A stretch of DNA of 64,000 nucleotides, taken from assembly GCF_035582795.1 (NCBI RefSeq), contig NC_134366.1, positions 35,799,926 through 35,863,925 of the forward strand, read 5' to 3'. The translations under genes were made by a program, and so were the position numbers. Shown piece by piece: positions 21,801-31,500 of this stretch (the first letter of the stretch is position 1; every line of letters begins with the position of its first letter). The DNA comes from Mycteria americana. Lineage: Eukaryota > Chordata > Aves > Ciconiiformes > Ciconiidae. The notes under the pieces are model-generated. The model searched no databases and was not told the origin of the DNA. It saw only the letters and a program-made list of their open reading frames with translations.

Positions 21801-24251
21801 AAAGTTAAAAAAAAAAGCAAAAACAAAACAAAACGAAGCCCAGTCAGTCTCAGGCTTGTGCACAACGGGCCCAAGAGGGGCACATTAACAGTTCTGACAT
21901 TAAAATTAGTCTGCATATTGAATTATTGAAAGTATTATTTTTTAAAGCTGTAATGCAGAGCAGGGCACGCAAGAACAACTGGCCTTTGCACAAGGTGTGC
22001 TTGACTGTAGATGTTACCAAAAAAGACCAAAGAAGATCATGGCCACCCACCAAGGGAAGGAGCCTTTATCTGTGGGCTTTTCATGGAAGGTAAGAAATAA
22101 ACATAAATTGCTTGATCTCAGTAATCTAGTTCAGGGACTCTAGCTTCCTTCATGAGGTAGATAAGTTCCATCAGGAGTTGGACTAAAAGCATTATGATCC
22201 TATTAACAGCACTGAGGAAGTTTAGGAATGGTGGTGGATTGTTGGCATTGGTCCAGTGTGACTTTAAATTTCATACCAGCTTGGTGTCCTAATCACTGAC
22301 TATACTTCATGCATTTAAGTAACTGTTAACTGAGTCTGAACAAGGTCTGCATTGTAGTACAGCAGCAGCAGCTCTAATCTAGTTGAGGTTCAGCTGCTTA
22401 AAACTATTCCAGGGACTTTAAATTTCACCCCGATATTGATCACCTAGAAATGTTCTGCAGCTCTGAGAGGTGCAGAAAAGGGTTAGTAGTTACCAGTTGT
22501 TGGTAACCTGGATCAAGCCATCTATACGGTTGCAGTTAAAAAAAATGAAACAAACAAAAAAAACACCAAAAAAAGCTATTTTCAAAATCATCTTTCTCCT
22601 GTTTTTTCTTCCACCTTGGCAGAAAGTTGTCAGTTCTAAATAAACAGATCTAAAGAACTCTGAATTTTTCATTTCCTGGGCCATAATACTTATAGGCTGT
22701 TGGGGGGAGATACCAAGAAGCAAGGAAATACTTGAGAACCCCTGTATGAGCATGAGGTATAATGACACACCTAAGTGGGTGATGTGCAAGTATGACACAG
22801 GTAGATTTTTCATCTGGGTTTCCAAGCAGTCAATTGTTGCAGTAGCTGTAATATGGTTGTAGGCTGTCCCTGAATGGAAATTGTGCTCAGCCGTTGAGCT
22901 GCAAACCCTCTTTTAACAACTTTCAGAGGATAAGCATTGTACCGTGCTCTTTTGGAATTGTATTGTCCTGAGACTGAAAAGCACCTAGTTTAGAAATGAC
23001 AATTAAGGCCCACAGTCAAAACGAGATTCTAGTTTTAACTTAGAAAGGCTGTCAACTAAGTTACAGCTAATTCGAGGAAAGGTGAATGACTCCAGCAGGC
23101 AATTAGAGAAACATCATCATTACTCATACTCTTCACTAGACCTGAGTGTAGTAAAAGGAAAGCAACGCTTTTGGAAGGGAGTTGCTACTACACCAGGTAA
23201 GCCCCAAGGGGAAAGTCAGGGTGAGGGGCTGGAGCAATGATAACCGTGTCATTTGACTGTTGCTTTTTGAAAAGGTAGCCTGAATTTTTCAGAGGATTTT
23301 TTTTAAAACATCTGTCACTCAAAGGGCAATACTGCTCATTCCTCCTCTGGATATGAGGAAGGTATGGAGGAACCCTGTGAGCTGCGGTTGCTGTGTTTGC
23401 GTTGGTACTTGCAAATATAAACTTCTCTGTTGCTACATAAACACTTCTAAAACCCACAACAAGCATCTGCAACATTTTACATGCTGGTTTATGTTAGAAG
23501 AGCACACAGCAAAGTTAACAAATCCAGCACCTTTCAGAAAGTGCATGGCCCTTCATGGCACAGAACTCATGTGTCTTAACTACACTGAAGTACCTGTTTG
23601 ATATCTCACTATACAAACATATGCTAAATACTCCAGTGTAGTTCTCCAGCTTTTGGAATACTTGACCATAAACTAGTGGCAAATTAGGAGAAAATCTGAC
23701 CACTTGACTTTGACAGGCACACTCAGTCACGTACACTTGAGGCATACTCAAAGTCCCAACTGTAAGTAGTTTCCAGTCCCTGCTTTCAATAAAAGGACAT
23801 GCTGATGAAACCAGAAGTGCAACCAGGCAGATGCTACGTACTCATCTCCACATTCATACAAAGAGAAGATGCAGAACAGGCCAACAACAGTCTACACTAA
23901 ATCTGTATGTTCAGGTGTAGCTTTAAGTATTTAGCAATAAGTAACTGTTTAAACCCAAATTATTCTGTACCAGGTACAGAACACCATGTAAACCATGTGC
24001 CTACATTTATTGCAGGCATCCAGCTAGGGACCATAGCTGAAGCCCGGCTCAAGGAATTGACTCCAACAATGCCAGTCATTTTTGTAAGGACTATTCTAGT
24101 GGATCGAAGAGAAACTAAGAATGTTTGTGAATGTCCAGTTTACAACACCAAAAGCAGAGGGCCAACTTACATTTGGACTTCCAATCTGAAAAGCCAGGAG
24201 AAGCCAGCTAAATGGATTCTGGCTGGAGTAGCTTTACTCTTGGCAGTTTAG
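703..24251 (+). CDS. DNAH11: DNAH11, axonemal dynein heavy chain, 3' part (13 exons)
   Basis: This is the 3' end of a multi-exon dynein heavy chain gene; the 5' part lies before the window. Coding exons are 703-825, 1405-1594, 2532-2680, 3726-3853, 6770-6997, 9340-9531, 12813-12924, 16541-16776, 19104-19286, 19407-19522, 20354-20466, 21948-22089 and 24016-24251. The joined exons follow the end of the AAA+ ring, the D6 region ([43 protein letters not shown]) and the C-terminal domain ([25 protein letters not shown], end AGVALLLAV). The product would be the outer-arm beta-type motor that bends motile cilia; human mutations cause primary ciliary dyskinesia with laterality defects. I chose DNAH11 over DNAH9/DNAH17 because of CDCA7L next door and the C-terminal wording. 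The reading frame breaks near 1435-1439 and at 22015-22020, so it may be a decaying gene or carry assembly indels. Confidence 0.93.
1201..1250. repeat. AT-rich microsatellite, (TA)n duplicated block
   Basis: Two adjacent copies of a block made of TTATCCA followed by TA repeats lie in a DNAH11 intron. Confidence 0.85.
1405..1594 (+). CDS. DNAH11: DNAH11 exon with internal frame break
   Basis: The exon opens [11 protein letters not shown] in one frame and continues [19 protein letters not shown].. to ..[10 protein letters not shown] in another; the two frames overlap by one base at 1437. Acceptor AG is 1403-1404 after a T-rich tract and donor GTATGA is at 1595. Flanking phases (0 in, 2 out) need 3n+2 bases and 190 are present. 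An alternative acceptor at 1429-1430 (TTCAG) gives a 164-nt exon that is in frame. Confidence 0.85.
2532..2680 (+). CDS. DNAH11: DNAH11 exon (D6 region start)
   Basis: The exon encodes [20 protein letters not shown] to [20 protein letters not shown], a hallmark of the dynein heavy chain D6 region. Acceptor AG is at 2530-2531 and donor GTAAGC at 2681. Incoming phase 2 completes the arginine codon from the previous exon; outgoing phase is 1. Confidence 0.95.
3726..3853 (+). CDS. DNAH11: DNAH11 exon (D6 region)
   Basis: The exon encodes [20 protein letters not shown] to HGHWVLLQ. The acceptor is TTTTACAG and the donor GTGAGT at 3854. Phases agree with both neighbours and no stop interrupts it. 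Confidence 0.95.
3854..6769 (+). other. DNAH11 intron (2.9 kb)
   Basis: No coding signal is seen. The interval 4140-4430 is GC-balanced with ATAATTA-type and TTTAATAAAA motifs and differs from its surroundings; it could be a conserved non-coding element. A 49-bp tandem duplication lies at 5295-5393. Confidence 0.6.
5295..5393. repeat. Tandem duplication, period about 49 bp
   Basis: The block TATTCTAACTAACCTGGGAA plus following bases begins at 5295 and again at 5344. Inside it an AAATACTTAAG unit is repeated further. Confidence 0.85.
6770..6997 (+). CDS. DNAH11: DNAH11 exon (D6 region, 76 codons)
   Basis: The exon encodes [18 protein letters not shown], then [33 protein letters not shown] and [18 protein letters not shown], all strongly conserved dynein blocks. 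The acceptor is TTTCAACAG and the donor GTAAAA at 6998. Phase is 0 at both ends. Confidence 0.96.
6998..9339 (+). other. DNAH11 intron (2.3 kb)
   Basis: No exon, repeat family or RNA gene is recognised. Short ORFs here lack dynein or other recognisable similarity. A poly(A) run lies near 8918. Confidence 0.6.
9340..9531 (+). CDS. DNAH11: DNAH11 exon (AAA lid, 64 codons)
   Basis: The exon encodes [20 protein letters not shown], then [18 protein letters not shown] and [14 protein letters not shown]. This is the helical lid following AAA6. The acceptor is TTTGACAG and the donor GTAAGA at 9532; phase is 0 at both ends. Confidence 0.95.
9532..12812 (+). other. DNAH11 intron (3.3 kb)
   Basis: AT-rich sequence with a G11 run at 9691-9701, a TA/TG microsatellite at 10826-10913 and a T16 run at 11759-11774. 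No coding signal is recognised. Confidence 0.6.
10826..10913. repeat. TA/TG dinucleotide microsatellite
   Basis: Alternating (TA)n and (TG)n runs with small interruptions in a DNAH11 intron. Confidence 0.9.
12813..12924 (+). CDS. DNAH11: DNAH11 exon ([11 protein letters not shown] block)
   Basis: The exon encodes [20 protein letters not shown] and [17 protein letters not shown], ending in phase 1 at donor GTAAGA (12925). Related proteins have roughly five to seven more residues after the EF pair before the next exon, so this junction is short. Confidence 0.93.
12925..16540 (+). other. DNAH11 intron (3.6 kb)
   Basis: Contains a TG/TA microsatellite at 13836-13886. No exon or known repeat family is recognised. 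Family members have a few extra residues at this exon junction, so a very small exon cannot be fully excluded. Confidence 0.55.
13836..13886. repeat. TG/TA dinucleotide microsatellite
   Basis: TG repeats followed by TA repeats inside a DNAH11 intron. Confidence 0.88.
16541..16776 (+). CDS. DNAH11: DNAH11 exon (start of C-terminal domain)
   Basis: The exon encodes [40 protein letters not shown] and [10 protein letters not shown] to QSAEEK. Acceptor AG is at 16539-16540 after a T-rich tract; other AGs nearby give a stop or a wrong phase. Donor GTAAAG is at 16777. Incoming phase is 1 and outgoing is 0. Confidence 0.93.
17187..17473 (+). mobile_element. CR1 LINE, 5'-truncated 3' end
   Basis: Typical avian CR1 3' sequence. 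It encodes the reverse-transcriptase C-terminal wording ([24 protein letters not shown], in + frame fragments), then the TTGGACTGGATGATCTTAAA stretch, and ends in the repeated ATTCTGTG unit. It lies in sense orientation in a DNAH11 intron. It differs at only about seven positions from the copy at 45272-45562. It is 5'-truncated and non-autonomous. Confidence 0.93.
17474..19103 (+). other. DNAH11 intron remainder after CR1
   Basis: Unique-looking sequence follows the CR1 end; no exon or further repeat family is recognised. Confidence 0.5.
19104..19286 (+). CDS. DNAH11: DNAH11 exon ending at a GC donor
   Basis: The exon encodes [20 protein letters not shown], then [16 protein letters not shown] and [10 protein letters not shown]. 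The donor is AAG|GCAAGT, a strong GC-type site. The nearby GTGAGT four bases later would put the next exon out of frame, so the GC donor is required. Confidence 0.92.
19407..19522 (+). CDS. DNAH11: DNAH11 exon ([13 protein letters not shown] block)
   Basis: The exon encodes [20 protein letters not shown] and [19 protein letters not shown]. The acceptor is ACAAAG after a pyrimidine-rich stretch and the donor GTAAGT at 19523. Incoming phase is 0 and outgoing is 2. It is separated from the previous exon by only 120 nt. Confidence 0.94.
20354..20466 (+). CDS. DNAH11: DNAH11 exon ([18 protein letters not shown])
   Basis: Read in the phase set by the previous exon it gives [20 protein letters not shown] and [17 protein letters not shown], a close match to the family. 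The acceptor is TCGTTTAG and the donor GTAAGC at 20467. Outgoing phase is 1. Confidence 0.93.
20467..21947 (+). other. DNAH11 intron (1.5 kb)
   Basis: No coding signal. The final 200 bases are purine-rich and then T-rich, ending in the acceptor TTTTTTAAAG. Confidence 0.55.
21948..22089 (+). CDS. DNAH11: DNAH11 exon with 1-nt insertion in an A run
   Basis: The first half reads [24 protein letters not shown] in the correct phase. After a run of six A at 22019-22024 the family wording ([19 protein letters not shown]) continues one base out of frame. Donor GTAAGA is at 22090. With 142 nt the outgoing phase is wrong; 141 nt would fit. As it stands, translation would reach a stop early in the last exon. 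Confidence 0.9.
22090..24015 (+). other. DNAH11 last intron (1.9 kb)
   Basis: No coding signal is recognised. I looked here for the missing GARWD-type codons as a separate small exon and found none. Confidence 0.55.
24016..24251 (+). CDS. DNAH11: DNAH11 last coding exon and stop
   Basis: The exon encodes [20 protein letters not shown], then [16 protein letters not shown] and [13 protein letters not shown], followed by TAG at 24249-24251. The acceptor is TTATTGCAG. The widely conserved GARWD-type stretch expected at the junction with the previous exon is missing by four to five residues. Confidence 0.95.
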
Positions 24252-24553
24252 TACTAAGCTTTCAATAGTACATGCTGCTTTCTCAATCTGCCTTGTAGTT
24301 AAAGCAAAAGGAGATAAATATTTTTAGTCAGCTGGAGCAGGAGATTTGCCTCACAAAACCACAATCCTTAGTGTAGCGCTTATGTGCTCTATGTTGTTAT
24401 TTCCTCGTCCGTCAGTGTTGTGTTCATGCGTTTCTCCACATAATGATTATTGATATGCAAGCATTCCGTCATTACACCAGCTACGGGAAAGTAAATGGGA
24501 AACATTAGCATCCGGGTGTAGTTTGACTCACAAAATACTCCTCTTGATTATTC

Positions 24554-24559
24554 TTTATT
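24554..24559 (-). terminator. Candidate poly(A) signal of CDCA7L (distal)
   Basis: AATAAA on the - strand is followed by a TTTTGTGAGT-like downstream element. Use of this site would bring the transcript close to the DNAH11 stop codon. Confidence 0.45.
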
Positions 24560-24819
24560 CTTTCTACATAAAATGAAATGTGTATCTTACAAGAATTTTA
24601 ACATAATCATACCGCAATACAAACGTGTTGCATTGAAAGTTGTTTGAAAGCTTGGTTGTACATATGAAAAAACATCTAAGTATGAACTGTATGTAAAAAA
24701 AAATTAATCCTGAACTTTGTGATTTAAACCAGTTAACCAGTTATGACTGCTGTAAGGTAGTTGGTTCAGGCAGCAGGTGCATCACATAAAAACTGCTGGT
24801 GAGCGATTGATTCTTTTTC

Positions 24820-24825
24820 TTTATT
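24820..24825 (-). terminator. Candidate poly(A) signal of CDCA7L (proximal)
   Basis: AATAAA on the - strand (TTTATT on +) lies about 690 bases after the CDCA7L stop. Confidence 0.5.
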
Positions 24826-24851
24826 GGGATGATGTTTAAAATTTAAAAAAT

Positions 24852-24853
<2 letters not shown>

Positions 24854-24882
<29 letters not shown>
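24854..24882. repeat. Poly(T) run, 29 bases
   Basis: Uninterrupted T29 on the + strand inside the shared 3' region. It reads as A29 within the expected CDCA7L 3' UTR. Confidence 0.95.
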
Positions 24883-24887
<5 letters not shown>

Positions 24888-24933
24888 ACACTCTTCCACT
24901 TTCATGTTTCAGTGATTAATTGCACTTTGGAAT

Positions 24934-24939
24934 AATAAA
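24934..24939 (+). terminator. Candidate poly(A) signal of DNAH11
   Basis: AATAAA lies about 680 bases after the DNAH11 stop and is followed by a GT-rich stretch (GGTGGGTTGC). It is the only clear AATAAA on the + strand in the shared 3' region. Confidence 0.55.
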
Positions 24940-25509
24940 AAAAAAATCATCCTCCCACTGGTGGGTTGCTTCAGCTTTGGCTGTAATATAATGGCATTCA
25001 GATGAAAGTACTCTTCCCTTCTTTGCAGGGACAAGTTCCATAAACTACAGGTGGAGGAACAGGTTCAGAAAGCAAGGGTTGGAAAACTGAATCTTTACGG
25101 TCAAGTTGGAACACAAGGGGTTTCTTGTTTCTTTAAAGACAGGGTATGCTTTACAGGTAGTTGTTAAACACCCTTTCTGCAAACTTGCACAACTATATAA
25201 AAAAAAATATTGCTCAAATTGACCAAGTTCTCCATCATGTGGTTGTGTAGCTCTATTGAAAGTTAACCACCCAAGGTTCAAGAGTGCCATTTCATTTAAC
25301 GTATAGGTGTGTGCATGTAGATTTCTCTACCAAAACATTTTCCTGAGAGATCTTTTGCATAAGACCACATCAATCAAAAAGTTCCCAACACAGAAAGGCA
25401 TATACTATACTCTACAATTCTATCTTATATAAAACATAGTAATAACCTTTTGAAGTCAAAATTTGTCAACATATTAACCAGTTGCAGGCACAGCTTGAAT
25501 TCAGTGTTC

Positions 25510-25540
25510 TCAATTGTCATCCACCAGTTGTTTTTGTAAA
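25510..25540 (-). CDS. CDCA7L: CDCA7L exon 10, C-terminus and stop
   Basis: A short terminal coding exon completes a serine and reads LQKQLVDDN then TGA (25510-25512), matching the family ending (SLQKxLVxDN). The acceptor is TGTCTTCTAG. Confidence 0.95.
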
Positions 25541-28500
25541 CTAGAAGACATGTGAGAAAACAGTGTTAGTGCTTTTTAGGGAACTCGGGTTCCTCATAAA
25601 CAGACAATTTCCATTGCTGAAGATGACAACTTCCAAAACAGCACTTCTATATGCCTGAAGCAATCAATACTGATTTCAAAATAGGGAAAAGCATTTCAAT
25701 TTCTTAAGCAAATGAGTTGTTGTTTACACAGACAATATGACTCACTTTAAATGCAGCTGATTTCAGCCTAGGAGAAATCTCAAGTCAAGAGATTTCTTTT
25801 GCATAGGTCCAGGATCTGCCCCAGGCCACAAGTCAAGTATCATTTAAAGGGCTACAACAATTTGAAAAGGAACAACCACAGGGGACGGCCCTCACCTTTC
25901 CAGGTACTCCTTGACGTTGTTGTAGCCGTAGAACTTGGCCAAGTGGATGAGCATGCCCGTGGCACAGCGCCCGTCCCGCCGGCGGCAGTAGCTGCAGTTG
26001 CACACCCCGCGACAAGGAGGACAGATCCAGGCCTGCAAGGGGGTGAATGTGGGAGGGGGGTTAAAGGCAAGCCATGAGTGATCAAGGTTATATTTGCCTT
26101 CCCGTCGTTCAGACAGACAAGAGTATGGCTTCCTTACTGCGTGACTGATCGTTCAGGGCAAGGTTTTAAAAGCCTGAATCCGCCAGCCAACCGACCTTGT
26201 TAACACTTTCCGAATTCTGTAGGATTGAAGAAATGATTAAGTACTACCCTGTTTGCTTAAATACTTCTTACTCTGAAGACTCAGGCTCTCCGATTTGTTC
26301 AGTATTAATTTAAAATAGACTAAAGGCATCTGTAATGCCTAATGATAACTCATCCTGTTAGGCTGACTGTAGTGAACTCCCTAGAAAAAGATGGGTACCC
26401 ACTGTGATAAGTTTCTTTGGCTCTGCCTGCTGGCATAGTCTGATTCCTGAGACTGAATTACCCAGCACGTACATGAAGTCAGGCATCTCCCAGCTGCTCA
26501 GCAACTGAACATAGAGGTGCAGCCTGCATTACAGTATAGCAGACATTGCCACACTGGGCTAGCGTATTAGAGCCGTCAGTTCTTCATTGTCCTTCAGAAT
26601 GCCATCCCAAAAGCCCATCTCTAAAGCAGAGGTGGGGGAGAGGAGGTCCCAGAACAAGCTGAGCAGAGAGCGCTATTCTGCCCAGAGGTCTTTCTGTAGC
26701 CACGTGCCTCATTCTCTGGCAGCAGCCTGTGCTCTCTCCTTGCTCAGTGCCTCAGGGGACAACAGAGAAAAGGGAACCAACCCTAAGACTTTTAGGTATC
26801 CTTCTCCTTTTTTCTCATTTTAAAAATTAGAATCTAAAACAAGGAACCTGCTTTGCATGCCACGTTACTGACAGCATTAAAAAAAAGGGTACCTTTTGGC
26901 ATTTTTCTGAAAGGGAACAGATTCCTTTTCTTAAAAGCTCTCATGCATTCCCTCCCCTATTTGGTAAGTAAGCGGAGCGTCAAAGCACGAAGCTGGATGG
27001 ATTGTAACCCAGGTCCAGCACCTTCCACTTGAGTTCCAACAAGATCAGTGTCAGTTGCAACAGTACTACAGATCTTCTTATGGCAAAAAGCTTTGAACAC
27101 CACATTATCACGAGCATATACTCATCACCGCTTACTAACAAAACCGTATTCATTACACTTGATAATGATACTTACTGGATCAAGCAGTGCTGATTTCACA
27201 TCTTCCCCGTATCGATTTCGAAGACATGGTCCACAAAACTGCCCCCTGACTCCTCCACAGCCCTGGTTGCGACAGATTGTCTTTGTATCAATTGTCTTTT
27301 GTCGACACTGGTGGCAAGTACTACCCTAAAGTTGGAAAGGAGGAGAAATATGTATGTATGAAGGACATCTTAAATGCTTGTTGCTGAACTTTTCTAATAT
27401 ATCTGCTGATAGCAAAGCACAAACTTCAAACCAAAGTCAAATTCAGCAATGAAAATCTTAGTAAGAACCGTAAGTTCCATATTATGATAAATCATATAGT
27501 TAGCTGGAGAGATGCTAGGGATTTTACAGAGCCAGTGCCCAGCTTCAGTTGCGTTCGGAGCCTCAAACTACATGGACGTTATGTCGCAGTTCTGATCCTT
27601 CTCTCTATCTAGGAAAAAGCTAAAACTATTCAGAAAATGACCTTCTGACTTATCTCTGCAAAGACAATGAAGCATGAAATATATAGTAAGCTGATCATCT
27701 AGATCTGTATGACAATTAATAATAGCCAAATCCGGTGAAGGAAAGGTGGAGGAGTTTCATCAAGAGCTTTGGAAACTACCCAACCTGTACAGAAATGTCA
27801 TTTCCAGGGGGTACAAGGAACAGCAGGGATCACTATTATTTAATCGTACAACCACACCACCACCACATTTATATTAAGTGAGAATGAGAGATAAAAGGGA
27901 TGTCAACTCTTATTAGCGGTGAGTCACAGCTATAGCAAATTCCACTTAATAGCTCTATGGCAAGACAGCGCTTCTTTGCAGAAGCAAAAAGTTGGTGGGG
28001 CATATCAACCAGCATGGGCAAGCCCACAGAAGCCTGGCAAAGCTTCCAAGTTGTGCTTGTGTAATATAATAATGCAAAGCTGCACTCCCCAGAACCTCAG
28101 GAAAGCATACCTTTAGCAAACACCAGATGAACTGTTAGGAGACTTTCAATTTCAAGCAAATGAACACACTAAAGAAAACAGCAGCCACTTACTAGAACTT
28201 TGTCATAGATTTTGTCTTTAACAGTGATTGCAATGTTGTCCAAATCCTCCTCAGTAATATCTTCTACTGGACGGTGAGACGAATACTTTGATGATCTCCT
28301 CCTTTTGCGCACTCCACAATCCCCCTGCTAAACAAACTCATCTCAACACCTTTTGTCTGGTGTCATGAAGACTCTGTCACCACACCTGGTGACAAATTCT
28401 TTCATTTATAACATGTATGCAGTCTAGAGGGGGCGGACTACAGGCTCACGGACCACTGGAACAACATGGAATAGACTTTCCAAATCATCACTGCTTCTTT

Positions 28501-31500
28501 CTCTCCCTCTCCTCCCTAATCTTTTCTCTACTCAATTATTTATTCTGTTTATATGTTCTTCCTTCCCATCATTGCTACTTCTATTTCCACAAATCCCTAA
28601 CATGTTCTTCTGCTACCTCCTTTTCTTTGCATTCCTGCACACCTCCACTGTAACTCCTCATACTCCATTTCTTCCCTCTCAAAATAAGGAACTATAACTA
28701 TCTGCCTTCCTGTGCTTTGCTCCTTCAATCTCCTAGCCTGCTCTCCAATTGCTTTCTCCAATGACCATCTCTAATGTACTGTAAAAAAACCTTTACTGAA
28801 GTTTTAGGTTAGTCCTGCCATACCCAGCCCTTTGTTTGTTATTTGGAAGAAAGTCCTCTAGTCACTATTAAACGCTCTTTTTTTCCTTCCAAATATCAAT
28901 CTCTTCGACCCCAATCCATGGATCGTCATTATGCCCCTCAGGAGATTTTAAATTTCACATACAACTGATCCTTAGTCTTCCGCCTACCCTATTCTTAAGT
29001 CCTAATTTGTCCTTCACACTAGATCAGCTCCGTTCTCTCCAAAATAGTCGTTTACCAGCCCAGGTTCTCATTCAGTGCTACTTCACCTTGTTTAATAGCC
29101 AAGTTCCCTGTATAATGCTTCAACTATGCCCAGCAATCATTCCTATAAGCAGAACTGGGATCCAGCCTCTACCATGTACAGATACAAACTTAAGAGTCTT
29201 CCTCATAAAGGCTATACAGTAAATATAAGTAAGGCAAATGACCACCGTAAGCCAAGGGAGGAAGAAACAGGAGATTTAAAAAAAATGAGGAAGAATACAA
29301 TCTGCAACTTTTGAATGGCTAGCCAGTACATCAGCAGTTTGTTGGTGCAGATTCCCTTTATTCATCCTCAGTTCAGCTATATAACTCCTCTCTATCTTCC
29401 CTCTGCTATTTCCAGAGAGGGGTTTTTGCTAACTTTTCCTGAAGATAGAGAAGATCTGCTTTGTCACCTCCACCAGACCTACTGCCTTGTCACTCGAAGG
29501 CCTTCTACATTGTGGGCTCTAATAATTTTCAGATAATAAATAAATAATAGACCATAAGTAAACTGCCTTGTTGTGTTTTGGGCAACGCAGGTCACAAATA
29601 GAGCCCAGTTAACGGGTGAAAGATGAGGCAGGAAGGCCTGAAGACAACTTATTCTGTAGCTAATCCAAAACCAAAGGTCCTCATTGACTTTCTGTAGGAT
29701 GTGATGTCTGCTCTAAGTGTTGGCCAACAATTTAAATGAATGTTTCCTAATCCCTGACTACTGGAGATATCAAAGCCTGGCAAATACCACACTGAGTCTC
29801 TTCTTCAAGAGGTTTTGTTGTCTATAGCTACGGAACTGTTCTGCAAATTTAACAGCCGACACAGTAAATTTTTCCAAGGCAAATTTCTCTGGTGGACGAG
29901 CATTTCTGGTTGGGTTCATGCGACGTGCTATCTGGCCTTCAGAAAATGTCCTCCTTGGGATTTTCTTCTGTTTCTGGAAAGAGAAGACGATTCCAGTAAC
30001 TGTCCTTTCAGTTACGTTTGTAGTGTTAAACACCAGAAATTATCTCAAAATGTCCGTACCACACTTCTGCTATCGTGAATTAATCTGTTCTTCTCCCACT
30101 CCTTATTTGTTAAGCCAAACCTCACCAATTTCCAGCATACTTATGTGTTCTCCCTACATGCTACACCTTTTTGATCCTTTTAAAACACCACATTTTCATA
30201 GTCGAATTCTATTCCAATTAACATCACAGAACTATACCAAAACTTTTTGTATGGAATATTAAGATAGAAGCTAGTTCTCACTGTTCTTCAGCAGCTAAAA
30301 GTTCAGATTTTCCTACAAACTGAATACATCTTCAAGGAATAATCTGAATTCTAGTTTATTTTCTTTTATATTTTTTAAATTAAAGGTCATTAATAAGTTT
30401 CTTCTCCTACTTCCAGATTCCTAGATCTGGAAATTACTAGGAGGCACAAGATACCCTTTTCATATTCTCACACCTGCCAATTACTGCATGATTGAACTCA
30501 TGCAACACAAGTCCTGCATAGACACCTACCATAAAGGCATCTACTAAATCTGACAGGATAAACAAGATGTAGGAAGCAAGTCTGCTTGCTACTGTACTCT
30601 TTAATTATTTCCTTTGAAGGAAGTGAAAGGCACATCACAAGGAGACAGGCTGGAAGTCAAAAACCAAGCAGAAGAGATAACTAGAATACTCCTGATGTCC
30701 TCCCCCCTCCTCAAGTAAAGATACTAAATAAAAGTAGCATGCAATAACAGTAGCAATAAAAGTAGCAGGCAATAAAAGATACAAATAAAAGTATGTATTC
30801 AAAGGATGTTTAAGTTTCTATAGCATTTTAAGTTTGTTTAAGGATGTTTAAGCTTCTATAGAGCTAGCAAGGTTCCAGCCTTTCAAAGACTGTATAATCT
30901 GGCTTCACCTTTTCACCTGACAACCACCACACCAGCATTTCTACATGGGCTTCCCAAAGACATGGCCCTTCAATTTTTCCTCAAATCCCTTCAGTTTATA
31001 ATGTATCTGGAAAAACACTACTCTATAGAGAACCTAGAAGGGTTGACAGTTCTCTGCTTCTAGCAAAGAAAAGTCAGTTGAAATAACTACAGTATGATTC
31101 TGGGTTCGTGTTGAAGTGGTTGAATTTCATCAGCATAACTCTACTGGGAAGTGTGGATTTTAAAAGAAAAGCTTGCAAGAGGGAAATTAACAGGATCTAA
31201 ACCCAAAGGAAAGCAATTACTCCTCCTTATTCCCACAGACACTTGTCTAGCATTTCAACAGTATTTCTGGGGCAAAAAATTATAAAGCATCATCTCACCT
31301 TGGTCTCCGTAATTCTTCATAAATTATCTTATAACATTCCATTTCCTCACATAACCTCTAGTACTTAAATACTGATCAATAGCAAATATATACAAATAAA
31401 GTGACCAAAACCAAAGAAAATCAGAACAAACTTGGTGAAAGTGTTTCATCAGGAAACACATTAATCCTAAGTCTAGCAAAAATGACTGTCACCTCTAGCC

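Larger units (their letters stand above)
24252..25509. other. Shared 3' region of DNAH11 (+) and CDCA7L (-)
   Basis: The 1.26 kb between the two stop codons must hold both 3' UTRs. It contains a T29 run (A29 in the CDCA7L sense) and candidate AATAAA signals on both strands that cross over, suggesting convergent, overlapping transcripts. Confidence 0.75.

Noticed and set aside
24854..24882. Poly(T) as the tail of a reverse-inserted processed pseudogene
   Set aside because: The flanks show no retrocopy or target-site duplication; treated as a simple repeat in the shared 3' region.
25799..26085. Plus-strand and alternate-frame ORFs over the zinc finger
   Set aside because: Shadows of CDCA7L exon 9 on the minus strand.
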